Assembly (NCBI GenBank): GCA_031261605.1
Contig: JAISJI010000011.1
Span: 1-58,697 of the forward strand
DNA: 58,697 nucleotides
Direction of reading: 5' to 3'
Source of the DNA: Ignavibacteria bacterium
GTDB lineage: Bacteria > Bacteroidota > Ignavibacteria > Kapaibacteriales > UBA2268
Shown: piece after piece, positions 47,205-57,371 of the stretch
Layout: each line of letters opens with the position of its first letter
How positions within the stretch are numbered: the first letter of the stretch is position 1
Translations under genes and position numbers: made by a program
Notes under the pieces: model-generated
What the model saw: the letters and a program-made list of their open reading frames with translations, nothing else
What the model was told of the DNA's origin: nothing
The model's database searches: none

Positions 47205-47345
47205 TCCCCCTTCCTTGCGGGAATATAAAAGACCCCAACCCCCAGCCCCTTCCCCGAAGGAGAAGGGGAGTAATTTCATTTAAAAGCCCCTCCCCTTCGG
47301 GGAGGGGTTTGGGGTGGGGTCTGGTTTGGAAGGATTTGGGTTGAT
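47205..47345. repeat. G/C-rich dispersed intergenic repeat (CCCCAACCCC/CCCCTTCC type)
   Basis: This block stands out from the A/T-rich surroundings. It starts with AGACCCCAACCCCC and ends with the near-complementary GGGGTGGGGTCT. Nested hairpins lie between: CCCCTTCC-type around GAAGGAGAAGGGG, and CCCCTCCCC TTCG GGGGAGGGG-type. This is the well-known class of 'CCCCAACCCC...' interspersed repeats seen in many bacteria. Related CCCCTTCC segments lie at 5298-5322 and about 58460-58477. Confidence 0.75.
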
Positions 47346-47504
47346 GCCCATTTCTTCCTTTTTTGGGAAGGTGCTTTGCTATCTTTTTTTCCACATTTTT
47401 TTCACTTCTTTGTTTGTTTCGTATTTTTTTATTATTTTAATATATTACAATCGCGTTTTTTATTACATATAATATATTTTCATTAATTCTATTAAAGGTT
47501 TCTT

Positions 47505-50500
47505 ATGCAAACTAATTATCTAATCAAGCAAAAGCACTTCGATATCTCAAGCGCCGCTACCGAAAGCCCTTGGATTTTATCCCTCTTTGCTAAATCAAAA
47601 CTCCTACTATTTACTCTATGCACCTGCATCCTGTTCGCTGCCGGTTTCTCGCAAGCAAAAGCACAAATGTATACGTATTGCGGTCCCGTAGATGGTAATG
47701 GTAATCCAACTTCCGCTGCCGCCACATCATATACTAGCGGCTGGTTTAGCGGATTCTATTCACACGAAAGGCTGCTCACCACCTACACCGCAGTAGAACT
47801 TGGGAGTAAGCCGATGTATATCACTTCACTTGCCATACACTTGGATTACAAATACAATAGTTATGGCCAATATCTGTATAATTGCGGGATATTCATTCGG
47901 AACGTCAGTGGCAATCTCGTTCCTACTTGGCCCGCCGGTATAACAACCGAGCAAAACTCAACTGAAGCTGGTTGGGGTGCCGCCGGCTTTGCAACCGTTC
48001 TTGCTGGCCAAACCTTCGATTACAATATGCCATTAGGATGGACTTCATTTACACTAGCTACCCCTTTTTACTACGATGGAACTTCTAATCTGCAAGTCGT
48101 TTTTATAGCCGACTGTGCTGGTACGCCTGGCGCTAGTAGTTCTTGTTGGTCTACTAATCTTATGCTTGGATGGAGGAAATATGTTGAAACAGGTAATCCT
48201 ACTCGCTCAATATTTTCATATAGCGATAATGGTGGCTCAACTCAGATAGGATATATGGGTGGCACAAGCACTAACAAGCACACCCTCCGTATCGGCTACT
48301 TTCCACTTGGAGTAACTAACGCCGCTGTTAGTCCAGGCGATAACAACGCTCTACCTAAGGGAAATCTCGTTAATCCTGCTTCGCCTCAATACAATGTAGG
48401 TATTACAAAATTCTCATTCGATATGAAAGACATTACCGATGCTTCACTTCAACACGAGATAACTTACCAAATCATTGGACCTGAGCCACTTACAGACGTC
48501 GTATATGAAATGGTAGACCCCAATAATACAGCAAACAAATACATCCGTATCACCAAAAATAATGGCGTCGGAGCTAATTACACATACAACTACAACATCC
48601 AAAGAGCAGTCGGTCCTTATGTTTGGACTACCGGCACCGGTGCCGATAACAAATCCATAGACCTACGCGATGTCAATGTCGTTAAAGCCGGTAAATACAC
48701 TACTCGCCTTAAAATACAAACGCTTTCCAGCTTACCTCAATACGTTGAGCCAGCCATCAAAGAAGATAAATTCTGGATTGTAGTTAATAACGACCTCGCT
48801 GTCGATGCTATTACCTCTCCTGGCTACTTAAAGGATTATCCTATCGGTGGCTCTACAGGTGTTACTATTTCCGCTGTGTTCCGCAATGCCGGCTTAAATC
48901 CTATTAATGATTTCTATGCTCGCGCTAATATTTACGAGGCGGAATACGACCTCCAGACAGGCAAAACAACTAGAGGAAAACTTGTAGATGTCCTCCCTCA
49001 TAAAGACCTATACGGCTCTAATTACTACCATTGGACTGCTCCACTCGGAACTACCGGTATCCCCGAGCCACTACTAAACAACAATTCTACAATACTTAGC
49101 GAAAAACATTTCGTTCCTGCTTTCATCGCTCCTTCACACGGCTACTTCGATATCGAAGTCATTGGCTGGATGCCTGACTCAGAACGCATTGTCACTTACC
49201 TTAAGGACTCACTTGCTAATGTCGCTTCTTGGAAGGAAGACCGTATTGACTCTCTATTCGCTGTGCCGGGCTATATGAACTCTTTACTCGCCGGCGAAAT
49301 CGTTGACCAAGAAGTTACGAATAACGTCTATCCTATTTCTGGACTACACCACGTAATTCGTGCTCAATACGAAGTTGACCCAGAACTTATTCGCTTCATT
49401 ACGCCTATTCCTGGATTTGTCACTTCGCTCGGCAGAACGTTAAATATTACCGCTACCATTCGTAATAATGGTCTCGTAGATATTTCCGATAAAGATAATG
49501 TTTTAGTCACATACACAATTACACGTAGAGACCCAGTCACTAACCAATATACCGAAATTGTATTCCAAAATACACAAATAGTAGAACAAGCCGGAACCAA
49601 TGAAGGTGAAATCAGAGTGTATTGCTCCGATAGCATTACAAAAGACCTTAGAGGATGGCTAGTTAACAAAACAGGCGACTATATCATCGAAGCAAAACTA
49701 GAATACAAAGTCGCTCCACAAGGTTGGACTTGCCAAAATGATAGAATAACAATGGCTTTCTCTGTTAGACCCGCCCTTCACGATGAATACACCATCGGTG
49801 CTAATGGCGACTACAGCACTATCAGGGCTGCCGTAGATGACCTATATCTATTGGGCGTCTCCGCTCCTGTTACATTCATCCTCACCGATGACGAATACAA
49901 TGAGTCCGCTTGGGCTGATAATAACGTAGATAGAGAAAATCCTGCTGTCGACCTTCGCTCACAAATCCCGGGCGTTGTCGTTTATATGAAGGATACAAAA
50001 GGAAACTATATATTGGATACTAAAGGAAATAGAATCGTCAGCTCTATCAATGACATTACTTTCAAGCCAAGCCCTGCTAAATCTATCGCTCACGCATCTA
50101 TTAGAATTAACCTCGAAAGCTTAACTGGTGTCGGAATGTGGATTGGTCGCTCCAATGACATCACATCTGTTCCCAACGCTATGATTAACTCTGTCACTGA
50201 TAAAGAAAAGAAAGCACTAGCCCATAACGATGGCTACATCACTTGGGACGGCGGTATTAACAAATCAATACTATTCACCTTCAAACGCCCACAAGGTGTC
50301 GCTGCTATACCTGAATTTAGAGCTCCTATATACATAACTAACTGCTCCAATGTTACGATTGCTAATTGCGTTATCCAAGACGGAATTAACCAACCTCGTT
50401 CTTATAGCTATATGCTACCGGGTAACACTTACAATGGTCCTAACGTAAGCTGGATTAACGACTGGGAAAGAATGTCCGGCGTATCCAACAAAACATATAG

Positions 50501-53500
50501 TGCCGGTATCGTTGTTCGCGCTCTTCCACCAACCCAAGACAGATTCGAAGAAAATAAACTCGGCATTGATACGCTTCCTTGCTCTAACATCATACTTAGA
50601 GGTAATGAAATCTCTAAATTCACTTACGGTATAGTTGACATCGGATTAAACTTCCGCTTGCTAAACCAAGCGTTCCTCGTTGATATTAAAGACACTTTAC
50701 GCAATCTTACTAAAATCGACTTAGATAATAACGGTAATCTTACTTATATAGGTTCTACTACTATCGTTGATGGAAACGCTAATACATCTACTAATGTTCT
50801 TACATATAGACATACCGTTCGTCCATCTCTTAGAAGCTACCTATACTATAGAATGTATAATGTTACTTCTACCATTACAGGCGCTACTTCCTCTTACGTC
50901 CTCGTTATTGACTCTTCTAATGGAGGTATCGGACGCGCTGCTAACCATAATAATACTTTCGAAAATAACTTACTATTCGACCTCGGCAGAGCAGGCATAT
51001 TCTGCGGTAATGATGAAAATACTACCATCAGTGGCAACCGCATCTACGGTATCACCGGACACGTTGTCGATGATAATAACCAAACCCAAGACGCTAACGT
51101 CGATTGCGGAGGTATCATCCTCGGCGGAAGACAAAGAGAAAATGGTATAGACGGTTTCTATAACCTCGGTATGAAAATATTCAAAAACGAAATCTCTAAT
51201 ATGGCATCGGCTAGAGCAATTAACGGTATCATTTTCGAACAATCCCTTACTATTGAAGGCATTACTTCTATGAATATCCAATTCCCCGACGCTAAAGATA
51301 GAACTCAAATCTATTCTAACATCATCTCCGGATTTATGCCACTTAACGCTAACGTAGATAGATACGGTATTAACCTGAAAGTATCTCACCGCACTCTCTC
51401 TGAAGAAGAATTTGCAACCGGCTACAAACCAGAAGATACCCTATACTATGCAGTTTCTGACCCTACTTACTACTTCGACCAAATCCTCGTCGCTAACAAT
51501 ACTATCGTTATGGAAGAAGATAATTACCAACTTACTTCCGGCGATTACTTCGGTATCCGTTCTCAAAAAGTAAAAAATGGTCGCATCCTAAATAACGCCG
51601 TTGAACTACAGGACTCCACTCTATTCTATAACCGACTAAGTGAAAAATATGCAGCCGCTATCTATTACCAAGGTCCAGCACCAGAAGAAGCTAACGTAAC
51701 TATTAACTACAACGACTACGCTTTCAATAGCAATAGCGATGTTCCAGTAGACGCTTATAGATACGTTAATACCGACTTCCTTACCGGAACCATACTCGAC
51801 TACGGATATAGAGGCGAATTCAAAGACCTTACGCAATGGCAAAATTGGATGCACACGGACTTCTTCTCTAATAATAAACCTTTCGCTAAAGATCTAGTTA
51901 ATTCTAATGAGAACTTCCCTAAATTACGTATCCCATCTAATCCACTACCTGTTAATAATCCTTTGGATAACGCCGGAACTGCCGTTCCTGAAGTTACCTC
52001 CGATATTGACGGAAGAATTGCTTCTATCGCTGACCAAAAAATAGACATCGGCGCTCAAGCATTCGACGGGGCTAAATACGGAAACGACTTGGAAGTTATG
52101 ACCATCACAGACCCATCCACTTATCACGCTGCCGCAGGTCCATTCAAAGACGCTGAATACTTTATGATTGAAAATAAACCTATCACCATCAAAACGCTAA
52201 TCCGCAACAACGGAAATAGCAATGTGATAAATAAACCAATCAACCTCAGAGTGTATGAAGAATCAGCTGTAATAAATAATTCAGTCGCTGATGTTCATTA
52301 CAATAACTATACAGATAAGTATTGGAATAAGGAAAATCAACATATGACCGATAACAGCATTTTTGCTGAAATCCCTAATACCGCTACTCCTATATTTAAT
52401 GCTACACAAAACATATCTATACCGGCTGGCGGCAGCATTGAAATAGAATTTGCTCTTACTGCTCCGTTCAGAACTTATGGCGACATCAATGGCGGCTCTA
52501 ATACTTACAGCGTCCCTATCCAGTTCTCTAATATGTTCGCCAATGTTACGCCTCGCTACAAGTTCACTGTAACTTCCACCGAAATAGATGAAGATAACAC
52601 TAACAACTATATTGAAAAATACGCACGATTCTATATCAAAAAATCTACCGAAGATATGCTTGTAGTCGCTTACAACACTTTCAACAACATATATACTAAT
52701 GTTGGTGGTGTGCAAGTTCCCGACCCAAAAGTTACGAACGTCGATATGGTCGCAGGTAAACTTAACCTCGACTCACTCAAAGTAGGTCTAAAATACATCG
52801 GCAAAGAATACTCTATGGCTAATGAGTCCGATAGACACGACTACGATATCCTCGACAGAAAAGCATGGGATTATCGCAATATTGACTTTACCATCTATAA
52901 AACTCTATTCATCGCTGATGAACTAAAAATTGACTCTATCAGATGGGTTAACAGCTACTATGACTTCACTCACAGAACATTCCAAGATAAATGGTATATC
53001 CAAAATCTTACTAGCTTCCTTATTCATAACAAGGTTAGCACTAAGTCCAACCTCATTATGGCTTCCGAAGAATTTATCTCCGATATTCACGACAAACACG
53101 GATTCCTATCGCTTGACCATCCAATGAAACTTGCTCTCGCTAACGACTTCTTCAAAACAAGCGTTTACCAAGACAGCGTCCAAGTTATGCAAGAGGATTC
53201 CACTTATGTAACTGTGTTCAAAGCAAATAAAACCGCTATTTATCAAATGATTACAGCATCTTATGGCATCCCGCCTGTGGACACGCTTCTACTTGACCCA
53301 TATCCATATAGATTCACTACTGAAAATGCTACTCTTACCGGTAACTCTATATTATTCAATCCATTAGCAACTAATAATGGCAAAATACATATTAAGACAA
53401 CCGGATGGGCGTGGAATGATGGAGCAAAATTGCTTACTGATGCTCCACCTTACGGCGTGCAATACCTACCTTTGAACAATGTGACTGGCTCTAATGCTAT

Positions 53501-54284
53501 CGGCTTCTACCTCGATACTCTTACTAATCCCGGAAACAAAGCAGCTAAAGACATTCCACCATACCAGAAAGCAGCTGCGATTACATCCAGCACGCTTACT
53601 AACAACATCATCCTACTCGGTTTCGATTGGAGACATTTCGGCGATATTGCTTACCTATTCATCGGTATCAAGGACTATCTAAACCACTACGGTGACGGCG
53701 ATAACACTAACCTTCCTATCGCTCTTTACGACTGGAACGCTGCACCTGTCGCTAATAACGTCCTACTTAATTGGAAAACTGCCCCGCATAACGACATCCT
53801 GAGTTTCAATATCGAAAGAGCAAATGTTAATAATAACTCTATCGGTAACTTCTATGATATCTTGTCTATACCAGCAAATACTGATAACTCCATAGATAAC
53901 GAATATAACTCCAAGGACGCGAACCTCGCTTATAGCACTACTTACGCTTACAGATTGAAACTTAACGACTTCAATGGCAACTTCAATTATTCCGATACCC
54001 GTATCGTAAATATTGAAGACGCCCCGTTCTATGTTTCTGACGTTAATCCTAATCCTGTTAATAACACTGCCTCGTTCAATATCTCTTCCGATGCTGAACA
54101 GTTCATTACCGCTGCTATTTACGACCTCGCTGGTAGGGAAGTGGCTAATCTACTCAACGCTACCGTTAAATCTGGAATTACTACGATTAACTTCAATGCT
54201 AATAACTTGCCTTCCGGCTCTTACAACATCATAGTCAGAACCGATAACGATATGATTACTAAATCATTTACAGTTACTAAGTAA
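47505..54284 (+). CDS. T9SS-exported right-handed beta-helix surface protein, 2259 aa
   Basis: The signal peptide is long: a 30-residue n-region precedes LLLFTLCTCILFAAGFSQAK (about residues 34-53). The start at 47505 is preceded by AAAGG. The first 250 residues resemble adhesion or MAM-like beta-sandwich domains (GWTSFTLATPFYYDGTSNLQ). Residues about 760-1525 form a parallel beta-helix (GANGDYSTIRAAVDDL, ITNCSNVTIANCVIQDG, NTFENNLLFDLGRAGIFCG, ENTTISGNRIYGITG), as in pectate-lyase-like and NosD-like folds. Ig/CARDB-like domains follow. Residues about 2080-2175 look FN3-like. The C-terminus (about 2178-2259) is a canonical T9SS type A sorting domain: NPNPVNNTASFNI, IYDLAGREV, NLPSGSYNIIVRT, KSFTVTK. 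Cargo of this kind is exported by T9SS and anchored or released at the surface. Ligand or enzymatic activity is not evident. Confidence 0.9.
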   Translation: MQTNYLIKQKHFDISSAATESPWILSLFAKSKLLLFTLCTCILFAAGFSQAKAQMYTYCGPVDGNGNPTSAAATSYTSGWFSGFYSHERLLTTYTAVELGSKPMYITSLAIHLDYKYNSYGQYLYNCGIFIRNVSGNLVPTWPAGITTEQNSTEAGWGAAGFATVLAGQTFDYNMPLGWTSFTLATPFYYDGTSNLQVVFIADCAGTPGASSSCWSTNLMLGWRKYVETGNPTRSIFSYSDNGGSTQIGYMGGTSTNKHTLRIGYFPLGVTNAAVSPGDNNALPKGNLVNPASPQYNVGITKFSFDMKDITDASLQHEITYQIIGPEPLTDVVYEMVDPNNTANKYIRITKNNGVGANYTYNYNIQRAVGPYVWTTGTGADNKSIDLRDVNVVKAGKYTTRLKIQTLSSLPQYVEPAIKEDKFWIVVNNDLAVDAITSPGYLKDYPIGGSTGVTISAVFRNAGLNPINDFYARANIYEAEYDLQTGKTTRGKLVDVLPHKDLYGSNYYHWTAPLGTTGIPEPLLNNNSTILSEKHFVPAFIAPSHGYFDIEVIGWMPDSERIVTYLKDSLANVASWKEDRIDSLFAVPGYMNSLLAGEIVDQEVTNNVYPISGLHHVIRAQYEVDPELIRFITPIPGFVTSLGRTLNITATIRNNGLVDISDKDNVLVTYTITRRDPVTNQYTEIVFQNTQIVEQAGTNEGEIRVYCSDSITKDLRGWLVNKTGDYIIEAKLEYKVAPQGWTCQNDRITMAFSVRPALHDEYTIGANGDYSTIRAAVDDLYLLGVSAPVTFILTDDEYNESAWADNNVDRENPAVDLRSQIPGVVVYMKDTKGNYILDTKGNRIVSSINDITFKPSPAKSIAHASIRINLESLTGVGMWIGRSNDITSVPNAMINSVTDKEKKALAHNDGYITWDGGINKSILFTFKRPQGVAAIPEFRAPIYITNCSNVTIANCVIQDGINQPRSYSYMLPGNTYNGPNVSWINDWERMSGVSNKTYSAGIVVRALPPTQDRFEENKLGIDTLPCSNIILRGNEISKFTYGIVDIGLNFRLLNQAFLVDIKDTLRNLTKIDLDNNGNLTYIGSTTIVDGNANTSTNVLTYRHTVRPSLRSYLYYRMYNVTSTITGATSSYVLVIDSSNGGIGRAANHNNTFENNLLFDLGRAGIFCGNDENTTISGNRIYGITGHVVDDNNQTQDANVDCGGIILGGRQRENGIDGFYNLGMKIFKNEISNMASARAINGIIFEQSLTIEGITSMNIQFPDAKDRTQIYSNIISGFMPLNANVDRYGINLKVSHRTLSEEEFATGYKPEDTLYYAVSDPTYYFDQILVANNTIVMEEDNYQLTSGDYFGIRSQKVKNGRILNNAVELQDSTLFYNRLSEKYAAAIYYQGPAPEEANVTINYNDYAFNSNSDVPVDAYRYVNTDFLTGTILDYGYRGEFKDLTQWQNWMHTDFFSNNKPFAKDLVNSNENFPKLRIPSNPLPVNNPLDNAGTAVPEVTSDIDGRIASIADQKIDIGAQAFDGAKYGNDLEVMTITDPSTYHAAAGPFKDAEYFMIENKPITIKTLIRNNGNSNVINKPINLRVYEESAVINNSVADVHYNNYTDKYWNKENQHMTDNSIFAEIPNTATPIFNATQNISIPAGGSIEIEFALTAPFRTYGDINGGSNTYSVPIQFSNMFANVTPRYKFTVTSTEIDEDNTNNYIEKYARFYIKKSTEDMLVVAYNTFNNIYTNVGGVQVPDPKVTNVDMVAGKLNLDSLKVGLKYIGKEYSMANESDRHDYDILDRKAWDYRNIDFTIYKTLFIADELKIDSIRWVNSYYDFTHRTFQDKWYIQNLTSFLIHNKVSTKSNLIMASEEFISDIHDKHGFLSLDHPMKLALANDFFKTSVYQDSVQVMQEDSTYVTVFKANKTAIYQMITASYGIPPVDTLLLDPYPYRFTTENATLTGNSILFNPLATNNGKIHIKTTGWAWNDGAKLLTDAPPYGVQYLPLNNVTGSNAIGFYLDTLTNPGNKAAKDIPPYQKAAAITSSTLTNNIILLGFDWRHFGDIAYLFIGIKDYLNHYGDGDNTNLPIALYDWNAAPVANNVLLNWKTAPHNDILSFNIERANVNNNSIGNFYDILSIPANTDNSIDNEYNSKDANLAYSTTYAYRLKLNDFNGNFNYSDTRIVNIEDAPFYVSDVNPNPVNNTASFNISSDAEQFITAAIYDLAGREVANLLNATVKSGITTINFNANNLPSGSYNIIVRTDNDMITKSFTVTK

Positions 54285-54698
54285 TAGCACATTACAACAA
54301 CACACAAAAAGGCAATCCAAATCGGGTTGCCTTTTTTTTTATGCCCAAATCTCCATCTCATCTCCTGTCTAATATCCGCCATTCCGCTGGTGAATAATAT
54401 TCGCCACCATCATAAATCTATGCACATTTTTACCCATTTACACAAAATGGCTAATATTAAACACATACGCTATATACCATTTGGCACACCTAACTCATTG
54501 AAATATAATATTATTCACTCCGACACTAAAAAAATGTTCCTCCATTATTAAAAATTGGCAAGTTTATTTCATACCACTATACATAAATCACAAAATAATA
54601 CCAAAAGCTATAAAGCCATTAGTAGATAGCAAAAAGGAAATCATAATCTACTATCGCATTATTTAACATTTTTTTATCATATTCAAATTGGAGGCATT
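54285..54698. other. Intergenic region before the flagellin genes
   Basis: This 414-base region contains the terminator of the T9SS cargo gene and then an A/T-rich leader. I looked for sigma-28 and sigma-54 elements and found none that fits convincingly. Small open frames here lack ribosome binding sites. Confidence 0.55.
54306..54340 (+). terminator. Terminator of the T9SS cargo gene
   Basis: AAAAAGGCAATCC (54306-54318) pairs with GGGTTGCCTTTTT (54324-54336) with one G-T pair and is followed by more Ts. Confidence 0.92.
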
Positions 54699-55634
54699 AT
54701 GCCATTTGCAGTTGGTGGAAACGCTAGAATTAGAACTAATATCTCGGCTGAAAACGCTTACAATGCGTTAGAATTTTCTAATAGAGATATATCTTTAAGA
54801 CAACTTCGACTCTCTACAGGTAAGAGAATCAATGCTGCATCCGATGACGTCGCTGGATACATTACTTCCCGCTCTCTTACTGCACGTAACGGCTCGCTTA
54901 AAGCTGCATTACTCACAGTCGGAGATGGATTTAATATCACTAATATAGGAATGGACTCCCTTGACAATATCTATAACTTAATGACGGTCATTAAAGACGC
55001 TACGGCACAAGCAGCATCAGGGGCTATGGGCACTGATGAAAAAATTGCGCTGGCTAAGGCGGCTTATCGACAAGTCCAACAAATCCAAATGGTCTGTGAC
55101 TCCACCGTATTCGGAGGACGTCAACTATTAGACGGAAACTATTCCGCTGATTTCTTTGTCGCTACGAATGCTAAGCACGAACTCCTTACTATATCTATTA
55201 GTTTGGAATTCGATAACCCCGACTACGACATTAGGTCTGGTTATATGAACGTAAATGCCGAACAAACCGATATGTTCGCGGGTGTTACCGGATTGAATAT
55301 GAACGACTTCTATGAGGTCGGAGAAGATGACCTCGGATTCTTTGATGTAGACCGCATCGGAACTACACTTATGAGTTTGGCTATGGCTATAGACAACATT
55401 AACAAACAGGCAACTTACCTCGGTAGTATCGCTAACCGCCTTACTTCACAAGAAGACCTACTTAAAGGACAAATTACTAACTACGACGCTGCTATATCAC
55501 GTATTGAAGATGCTGATGTCGCTAAAGAACAATTACAACTCGTAAAATCACAGTTCTTACAGCAAGCATCAATTACATCGCTAGCACAAGCTAACCAAAA
55601 CCCACAACAATTCCTGAAATTGATTACCGGATAA
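54699..55634 (+). CDS. Flagellin, first of two tandem paralogues, 311 aa
   Basis: Flagellin polymerises into the flagellar filament after export through the flagellar type III system. The N-terminal D0/D1 region has ARIRTNISAENAYNAL, RQLRLSTGKRINAASDDVAG and SLTARNG. The C-terminal region has LGSIANRLTSQEDLLKGQI, AAISRIEDADVAKEQL and QFLQQASITSLAQANQNPQQ. The variable centre is short (about 130-215), so the surface domain is minimal. The start has a GGAGG site 5 bases upstream. No secretion signal peptide is present, as expected. No hook, cap, chaperone or glycosylation genes are adjacent. Confidence 0.93.
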   Translation: MPFAVGGNARIRTNISAENAYNALEFSNRDISLRQLRLSTGKRINAASDDVAGYITSRSLTARNGSLKAALLTVGDGFNITNIGMDSLDNIYNLMTVIKDATAQAASGAMGTDEKIALAKAAYRQVQQIQMVCDSTVFGGRQLLDGNYSADFFVATNAKHELLTISISLEFDNPDYDIRSGYMNVNAEQTDMFAGVTGLNMNDFYEVGEDDLGFFDVDRIGTTLMSLAMAIDNINKQATYLGSIANRLTSQEDLLKGQITNYDAAISRIEDADVAKEQLQLVKSQFLQQASITSLAQANQNPQQFLKLITG

Positions 55635-55700
55635 ACCTATAACCAATCAGTCAATTATAAATAATTAGATTTTAATAAATAATATAAAAATGGAGGACTT

Positions 55701-56672
55701 ATGCCTTTCGCTATTGCAAGTGGTGCAAGAATCAGAACCAATATTCCGGCTGAAAATGCCTACAATGCTATGGATACTGCCAACAGAGACATCTCTCTAA
55801 GACAATTACGACTATCCACTGGCAAGAGAATTAACTCGGCTGCTGATGACGTCGCCGGATACATTACATCCAAATCTCTCACTGCACGTAACGGTGCGCT
55901 CGCTGCCTGTAAAAATACTGTCGGCGATGCAAGCAACGTTTGTAATGTCGTGATGGACTCCCTCGAAAACATCAACGGATTGATGCTCCAAATTAAAGAT
56001 GCTACGGCTCAAGCTGCATCTGGAGCACTCGGAACAGATGAAAAAATTGCTCTCGCTAAAGCAAGCTATCGTCTATCCCAACAAATCCAAACTGTTGCTG
56101 ACTCCACCGTCTTCGGTGGAAGACAGCTCCTCGATACAATTTTTACTGCTAACTTCATCGTTGGATACGACGCACAAAACACTATGTTGTCGGTTACTAT
56201 CAATATGATGGACAACAACGGCGAATTTGACGTTACATCCGGTCTATTCAATGTAAATGGAGTTCCTTCCGAATCCGTAGTTATGACTGGACTCGGTAAA
56301 GGCGAAAATAATAACTTCGCTGGCATCTCCGGACTTAACCTCGAAGACCTGCTATTAGTAAGTGCTGACGACCTCGGTATTTTTGACATCACTCGCATCT
56401 CTACCACTCTTACATCTATGGCAAATGCAATACAAAATATTAATAAAACAGCCACTTACCTCGGAGGTATCTCTAACCGACTCACCTCACAAGAAGAACT
56501 TTTGAAAAACCAAATTACAAACTTCGACGCTGCAATATCTCGTATCGAGGACTCTGATGTTGCAAAAGAACAACTTTCCCTAATTAAATCACAATTTTTG
56601 CAAACAACCTCTATCACATCACTAGCACAAGCAAACCAAAACCCAAATAGCTTTATGAAACTGATGCAATAG
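55701..56672 (+). CDS. Flagellin, second of two tandem paralogues, 323 aa
   Basis: This is a close duplicate of the preceding flagellin. N- and C-terminal regions are nearly the same (IRTNIPAENAYNAM, RLSTGKRINSAADDVAGYIT; RIEDSDVAKEQLSLIKSQFL, SLAQANQNPNSF). The central part is longer by about a dozen residues, with GLFNVNGVPSESVVMTG and GKGENNNFAG. The intergenic gap is 66 bases and the start has its own GGAGG site. The pair probably forms a composite filament. A UUCG-capped hairpin terminator follows about 110 bases later, suggesting cotranscription of both genes. Confidence 0.93.
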   Translation: MPFAIASGARIRTNIPAENAYNAMDTANRDISLRQLRLSTGKRINSAADDVAGYITSKSLTARNGALAACKNTVGDASNVCNVVMDSLENINGLMLQIKDATAQAASGALGTDEKIALAKASYRLSQQIQTVADSTVFGGRQLLDTIFTANFIVGYDAQNTMLSVTINMMDNNGEFDVTSGLFNVNGVPSESVVMTGLGKGENNNFAGISGLNLEDLLLVSADDLGIFDITRISTTLTSMANAIQNINKTATYLGGISNRLTSQEELLKNQITNFDAAISRIEDSDVAKEQLSLIKSQFLQTTSITSLAQANQNPNSFMKLMQ

Positions 56673-56785
56673 AATTTATATAAACCCGTATTTAGTTAAA
56701 CAAATACCTCATTGAAATATTAATAGTAAAACCTTTTTGTTGTAATAACTTTAAGTATTTATTACTTTTAATTTTACCTTTTCCT

Positions 56786-56816
56786 CCCAGTTGCTTCGGT
56801 AACTGGGTTTTTTTTG
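56786..56816 (+). terminator. Terminator of the flagellin unit
   Basis: CCCAGTTGC (56786-56794) pairs with GTAACTGGG (56799-56807), with one G-T pair and a TTCG tetraloop, followed by nine Ts. Confidence 0.93.
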
Positions 56817-56829
56817 CTATGGGTGGGGC

Positions 56830-57108
56830 TCATACCTTCCCATTCTCAATAGCGGCTTTGATTGCATATACATCGCTCTTGGTAAAGCCGTGTATGGATA
56901 TGTCATCGCCTTTGAGGTTAAGTCCAATTTTGGAATAGCCGACCATCGGACAATCCACCGTTACGCCCGATATATCATCGTAACTAACAAATGTCTCCTT
57001 ACCACTGAGAAAGCCGGGAAACTTTATAGTTAATCCTTTTTCTTCTGTGCTAATAGATGTAGGAAAGAGTTTATTGCCTTCGGTTAAGCGGGATGCTGTA
57101 TATTTCAT
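56830..57108 (-). CDS. Small PH-like domain protein, 92 aa
   Basis: The protein has MKYTASRLTEGNKLFPTSIS, then GLTIKFPGFLSGKETFVSYD, DISGVTVDCPMVGYSKIGLN, and ends ISIHGFTKSDVYAIKAAI. This strand-rich chain with one C-terminal helix fits a bacterial PH-like fold; I recall similar small proteins with the 'SRLTEGNKLFP' start and 'HGFTKS' end. There is no signal peptide, so it is probably cytoplasmic. Function unknown. It has no clear ribosome binding site and lies beyond the terminator of the next upstream operon, so it is probably its own unit. Confidence 0.75.
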   Translation of the reverse strand: MKYTASRLTEGNKLFPTSISTEEKGLTIKFPGFLSGKETFVSYDDISGVTVDCPMVGYSKIGLNLKGDDISIHGFTKSDVYAIKAAIENGKV

Positions 57109-57131
57109 ACTATTTGTGTAATTTATGAATT

Positions 57132-57161
57132 AAAAAAAAAGCCCACGCCCGAAGGCGTGGG
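57132..57161 (-). terminator. Terminator of the three-gene operon
   Basis: Read on the minus strand, CCCACGCC pairs with GGCGTGGG around a TTCG tetraloop (57142-57161 region), then GC and nine Ts. Confidence 0.93.
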
Positions 57162-57184
57162 AAATGAATTAAAGTTGGATTGGT

Positions 57185-57370
57185 CTATTTTGGATATTTA
57201 GTCCAACCAGAACTTGCAGCTTGACAGGCCTTACTACAAAAACCTGCATCTTGTGCCTCTACATCAGAAAGATAATGCTGCCCGTTATTTTGGTCATAAA
57301 AAGTTTCTGATGAACCTTCATACCTGTTCACCACTTTTGTGCCACATTGTTTGCAAACAAATTCTGCCAT
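57185..57370 (-). CDS. Small zinc-ribbon protein, 61 aa
   Basis: Two cysteine pairs are visible: FVCKQCGTKV (C6, C9) and GFCSKACQAA (C45, C49). The spacer is polar (EGSSETFYDQNNGQHYLSD). This is a treble-clef or zinc-ribbon-like layout of a kind seen in many small uncharacterised proteins. It is the third gene of a tight operon: its start lies one base after the stop of the 28-aa peptide gene, and its GGAGG site lies inside the end of that gene. A strong terminator follows. Confidence 0.75.
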   Translation of the reverse strand: MAEFVCKQCGTKVVNRYEGSSETFYDQNNGQHYLSDVEAQDAGFCSKACQAASSGWTKYPK

Positions 57371-57371
57371 T

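Larger units (their letters stand above)
47075..47504. other. Intergenic region rplS to T9SS cargo gene
   Basis: This 430-base stretch holds the rplS terminator, a G/C-rich repeat block (47205-47345), then a T-rich leader with no gene. Frames crossing the block are low-complexity and not credible. Confidence 0.6.

Noticed and set aside
54440..54520. Sigma-54 promoter (TTGGCAC at 54481) for the flagellins
   Set aside because: The -24-like half has no GC-containing -12 half at the required spacing.
54327..54551. Plus-strand 74-codon frame before the flagellins
   Set aside because: It starts in the T-run of a terminator and encodes a low-complexity chain with no recognisable features.
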